A DNA stretch of 8,961 bases from Clostridiales bacterium. Lineage in GTDB: Bacteria; Bacillota; Clostridia; Oscillospirales; Butyricicoccaceae. The DNA is taken from NCBI GenBank assembly GCA_019420045.1, contig JAHZHY010000003.1, positions 1 through 8,961 of the forward strand. Direction: 5' to 3'. Position numbers and translations under genes: made by a program. Positions 6,897 through 8,961 of the stretch are shown piece after piece. The notes under the pieces were generated by a model. It was not told the origin of the DNA, did not search any database, and worked only from the letters and a program-made list of their open reading frames with translations. Positions within the stretch are counted from its first letter, which is position 1. The number at the start of each line of letters is the position of its first letter.

Positions 6897-6956
6897 GCCT
6901 TTTTCTGCATAGGACAAGCAAACAGGGCGTAAGGATGAGTGGAAAGGGGGGGCGCT

Positions 6957-7694
6957 ATGAAACACCACTTAAAACTCGATCCCAAAGCCCTTTTTGTTCT
7001 TCTGGCCCTTTTGACTTTCGCCGCCGGTGCCTTTATACTGATAAAGATAGGGCACAAAAATCAGCACCAGCAGGTCTCCGGCTCCATTGGCTATGAGCCA
7101 GCGGTGATCCTGGACGCCGGACACGGCGGTATGGATGGGGGAGCGGTGGCCCAAAACGGCCAGACCGAAAAAGAGCTGAATCTGCTCATCGCCCAGAAAA
7201 GCCGGATGCTGCTGAAGTTCATGGGCGTGGACTGCGTCATGACCCGGGACAGCGACATCTCCCTGGATTATGAAGAAGGGGCCTCGGTGCGGCAGAACAA
7301 GCAGAATGACCTGCGGGCCCGGGTAAAGGTGGCGGAGCGGTTTCCCGAAAGCTGCCTCATCAGCATTCATATGAACCAGTTCAGCCAAACAAAGTACCAT
7401 GGAGCCCAGGTTTTTTACGGCAAAGCCCCGGAGGGGCAAATTCTGGCCCAGTATATGCAGGATGCCTTCCGCCAGGCCCTGGACCCGGAAAACGACCGGA
7501 AGATCAAACCTTCCCCCGATGGGGTTTATCTGATGAAGAAGGTCACTGCTCCGGCAGTCATCGCCGAGTGCGGCTTTCTGTCAAACCCTCAGGAGGCAGA
7601 AAAACTGGGGCAGGACCCCTATCAGACCAAAGCATCCCTGGCCATCGTCAGTTCCTATCTGCATTTTGCCGGGGAGAAAGAGGAAACAAAGTGA
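6957..7694 (+). CDS. cwlD: N-acetylmuramoyl-L-alanine amidase, CwlD-like (amidase_3)
   Basis: Zinc amidase that cuts the stem peptide from muramic acid in peptidoglycan. CwlD proper makes muramic-delta-lactam in the spore cortex together with a deacetylase. The 245-aa protein (CwlD of Bacillus subtilis is about 237 aa) has one N-terminal membrane anchor or uncleaved signal (about 11-31) and then a single amidase_3 domain outside the membrane. The zinc and catalytic residues are present: His56 in DAGHGG, Glu71 in TEKELNL, His138 in SIHMN and Glu204 in AECGF. The ATG at 6957 follows a long purine-rich site (GGAAAGGGGGG, 6941-6951); a GTG at 6939 is a weaker choice. No sporulation-specific promoter is evident in the 60 bases before it. 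Its stop overlaps the radA start by 4 bases. Other amidase_3 roles, such as cell separation, remain possible. Confidence 0.87.
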   Translation: MKHHLKLDPKALFVLLALLTFAAGAFILIKIGHKNQHQQVSGSIGYEPAVILDAGHGGMDGGAVAQNGQTEKELNLLIAQKSRMLLKFMGVDCVMTRDSDISLDYEEGASVRQNKQNDLRARVKVAERFPESCLISIHMNQFSQTKYHGAQVFYGKAPEGQILAQYMQDAFRQALDPENDRKIKPSPDGVYLMKKVTAPAVIAECGFLSNPQEAEKLGQDPYQTKASLAIVSSYLHFAGEKEETK

Positions 7695-8961
7695 AAAAAA
7701 AGACCGTTTATGTCTGTTCCGACTGCGGCTATGAAACCGCCAAATGGATGGGGAAGTGCCCCCAGTGCGGCCAGTGGAACACCTTGGAAGAAATGACCAT
7801 CCGGGAGGAAAAGCCGGGAAGCCTTGCGCCCAAAAACAAGCTGGCCGCCCAGCCCATCCCGGTGTGCGACATTGACCTGCACTCTGACAAAAGAGTGCTC
7901 ACCGGCATCGGTGAACTGGATCGGGTGCTGGGAGGCGGGTTGGTTGTAGGCTCCCTGGTGCTGGTGGCCGGTGAGCCGGGCATCGGCAAAAGCACCCTGC
8001 TATTGCAGGTATGCCGGAACCTGGCCGAAAAACAAACTGTGCTTTATGTAACAGGGGAGGAGTCCCTGGCCCAGATCCGTATGCGGGCTTCCCGCATCGG
8101 GGCCATGTGCCCCGGACTTCTCATTTTGCCGGAAACCGATCTGGAGGCCATTTTCCAGGCCGCCGACCGCTTGTCCCCCCAGACCCTCATTGTGGACTCC
8201 ATTCAGACCATCCAAAGCGACACCAGCCAGTCCATGCCCGGCAGCGTATCCCAGGTGCGGGAAAGCACCCTGCGGCTGATGCAGTATGCCAAGCAGCGGG
8301 GGGTCTCCACCTTCCTGGTGGGCCATGTCAATAAGGACGGCGGCATCGCCGGGCCAAAGGTCCTGGAACATATGGTGGACACTGTCCTTTATTTTGAAGG
8401 AGAGCGGTATGCCGCCCACCGGATGCTGCGGGCCGCCAAAAACCGGTTCGGCTCCACCAATGAGATCGGTATGTTTGAAATGGTGCAATCCGGCCTGCAG
8501 GAAGTGACCAATCCCTCGGCGGCCCTCATCGCAGGAAGGCCGGAGGGAGCCTCGGGAAGCTGCATTGTGTGCACCCTGGAGGGCACACGGCCCCTTCTGG
8601 CCGAAGTCCAGGCCCTGGTTGCCAAAACGGCCTATGGCGCCGCCCGGCGCATGGCCGCCGGCATCGACTATAACCGGGCCGTGCTGCTGCTGGCCATTCT
8701 GGAAAAACGGGCCGGACTGCTTTTGAGCAATTACGACTCCTATATCAATGTGGTGGGCGGCCTGCGAGTGGATGAGCCTGCGGTGGATCTGGCCGCGGCC
8801 ATTGCGGTGGCTTCCAGCTATCTGGAGCAGACGGTGGACCCACACACGGCGGTATTCGGGGAAATGGGCCTTTCCGGGGAGATCCGGGCGGTGTCCGGCC
8901 CCAGCCAGCGTCTGCGGGAAATCAGCCGCCTGGGCTTTTCCCGGTGTATTCTTCCCGCCGC
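7691..8961 (+). CDS. radA: DNA repair protein RadA/Sms, 3' end beyond the window
   Basis: RadA is a RecA-related hexameric helicase that drives branch migration of recombination intermediates in DNA repair and transformation. The reading frame opens with GTG at 7691, overlapping the stop of the amidase gene as GTGA and preceded by AGAGGA. The 423 visible residues include the N-terminal zinc finger (Cys9, Cys12, Cys23, Cys26), the ATPase with ELDRVLGGG and Walker A GEPGIGKS (94-101), Walker B LIVDS (166-170), the RadA-specific KNRFG motif (250-254), and the Lon-protease-like C-terminal domain (from about 275, with GLRVDEPAVDLAAA at 367-380). The full protein is usually about 455 aa, so only about 30 residues are missing. 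Every key motif is intact. The overlap implies translational coupling to the amidase. Confidence 0.96.
   Translation, partial: MKKKTVYVCSDCGYETAKWMGKCPQCGQWNTLEEMTIREEKPGSLAPKNKLAAQPIPVCDIDLHSDKRVLTGIGELDRVLGGGLVVGSLVLVAGEPGIGKSTLLLQVCRNLAEKQTVLYVTGEESLAQIRMRASRIGAMCPGLLILPETDLEAIFQAADRLSPQTLIVDSIQTIQSDTSQSMPGSVSQVRESTLRLMQYAKQRGVSTFLVGHVNKDGGIAGPKVLEHMVDTVLYFEGERYAAHRMLRAAKNRFGSTNEIGMFEMVQSGLQEVTNPSAALIAGRPEGASGSCIVCTLEGTRPLLAEVQALVAKTAYGAARRMAAGIDYNRAVLLLAILEKRAGLLLSNYDSYINVVGGLRVDEPAVDLAAAIAVASSYLEQTVDPHTAVFGEMGLSGEIRAVSGPSQRLREISRLGFSRCILPA

Noticed and set aside
6877..6903. AAAAGGC and GCCTTTT around the ComB-like stop codon could form a terminator with a T-run.
   Set aside because: The stem is only 7 bp with four A-T pairs and a 13-base loop, and the next gene is only 60 bases away with no visible promoter, so read-through into the amidase gene is more likely.
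8000..8845. A 281-codon minus-strand frame opposite radA.
   Set aside because: RadA is certain on the plus strand, with all motifs in order; the antisense frame is a shadow.

Overview
The window looks like a chromosomal segment of a GC-rich, Gram-positive spore-former in the class Clostridia, most likely Oscillospiraceae-like. The reasons are strong AGGAGG-type ribosome sites, high third-position GC, a CwlD-like cortex amidase, an S-layer-homology (SLH) protein, and a remnant of a Clostridia-type small protein carrying a KEAVCI...VYDSC motif. The genus is inference only.

Layout. (1) 2-2793, plus strand: the 3' part of a nickel/peptide ABC importer operon. It holds a substrate-binding protein cut by the window edge and two short ATPases of NikD/NikE (DppD/DppF) type; the permeases are not here and should lie upstream. 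A strong intrinsic terminator for this operon sits at 2932-2959, inside the 3' end of the convergent gene. (2) 2790-4252, minus strand: a large serine recombinase broken by one frameshift, overlapping the last ATPase gene tail to tail by 4 bases. (3) 4366-4542, plus strand: an unrecognised 58-aa gene divergent from the recombinase, with a very good ribosome site and a 14-bp terminator hairpin starting right after its stop. (4) 4591-4894: no intact gene. On the minus strand this stretch holds the 5' fragment of a KEAVCI-family gene ending at a hairpin, and the terminator of the next gene. (5) 4895-6001, minus strand: a secreted SLH protein with its own promoter. (6) 6201-8961, plus strand: a ComB-like phosphatase, a CwlD-like amidase and radA (cut by the window end), apparently one operon behind a sigma-A-like promoter at 6136-6163.

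The two ends of the window are ordinary housekeeping and transport genes. The middle (about 2790-4750) is the accessory part: a decayed recombinase, an orphan small gene and a truncated gene fragment, which together look like the scar of a small integrated element or a local rearrangement. I see no CRISPR array, tRNA, rRNA or insertion sequence, and nothing that is convincingly a new defence or mobile system. The most useful leads are the orphan small gene, the gene fragment ending at a hairpin, and the terminator embedded in the recombinase gene.
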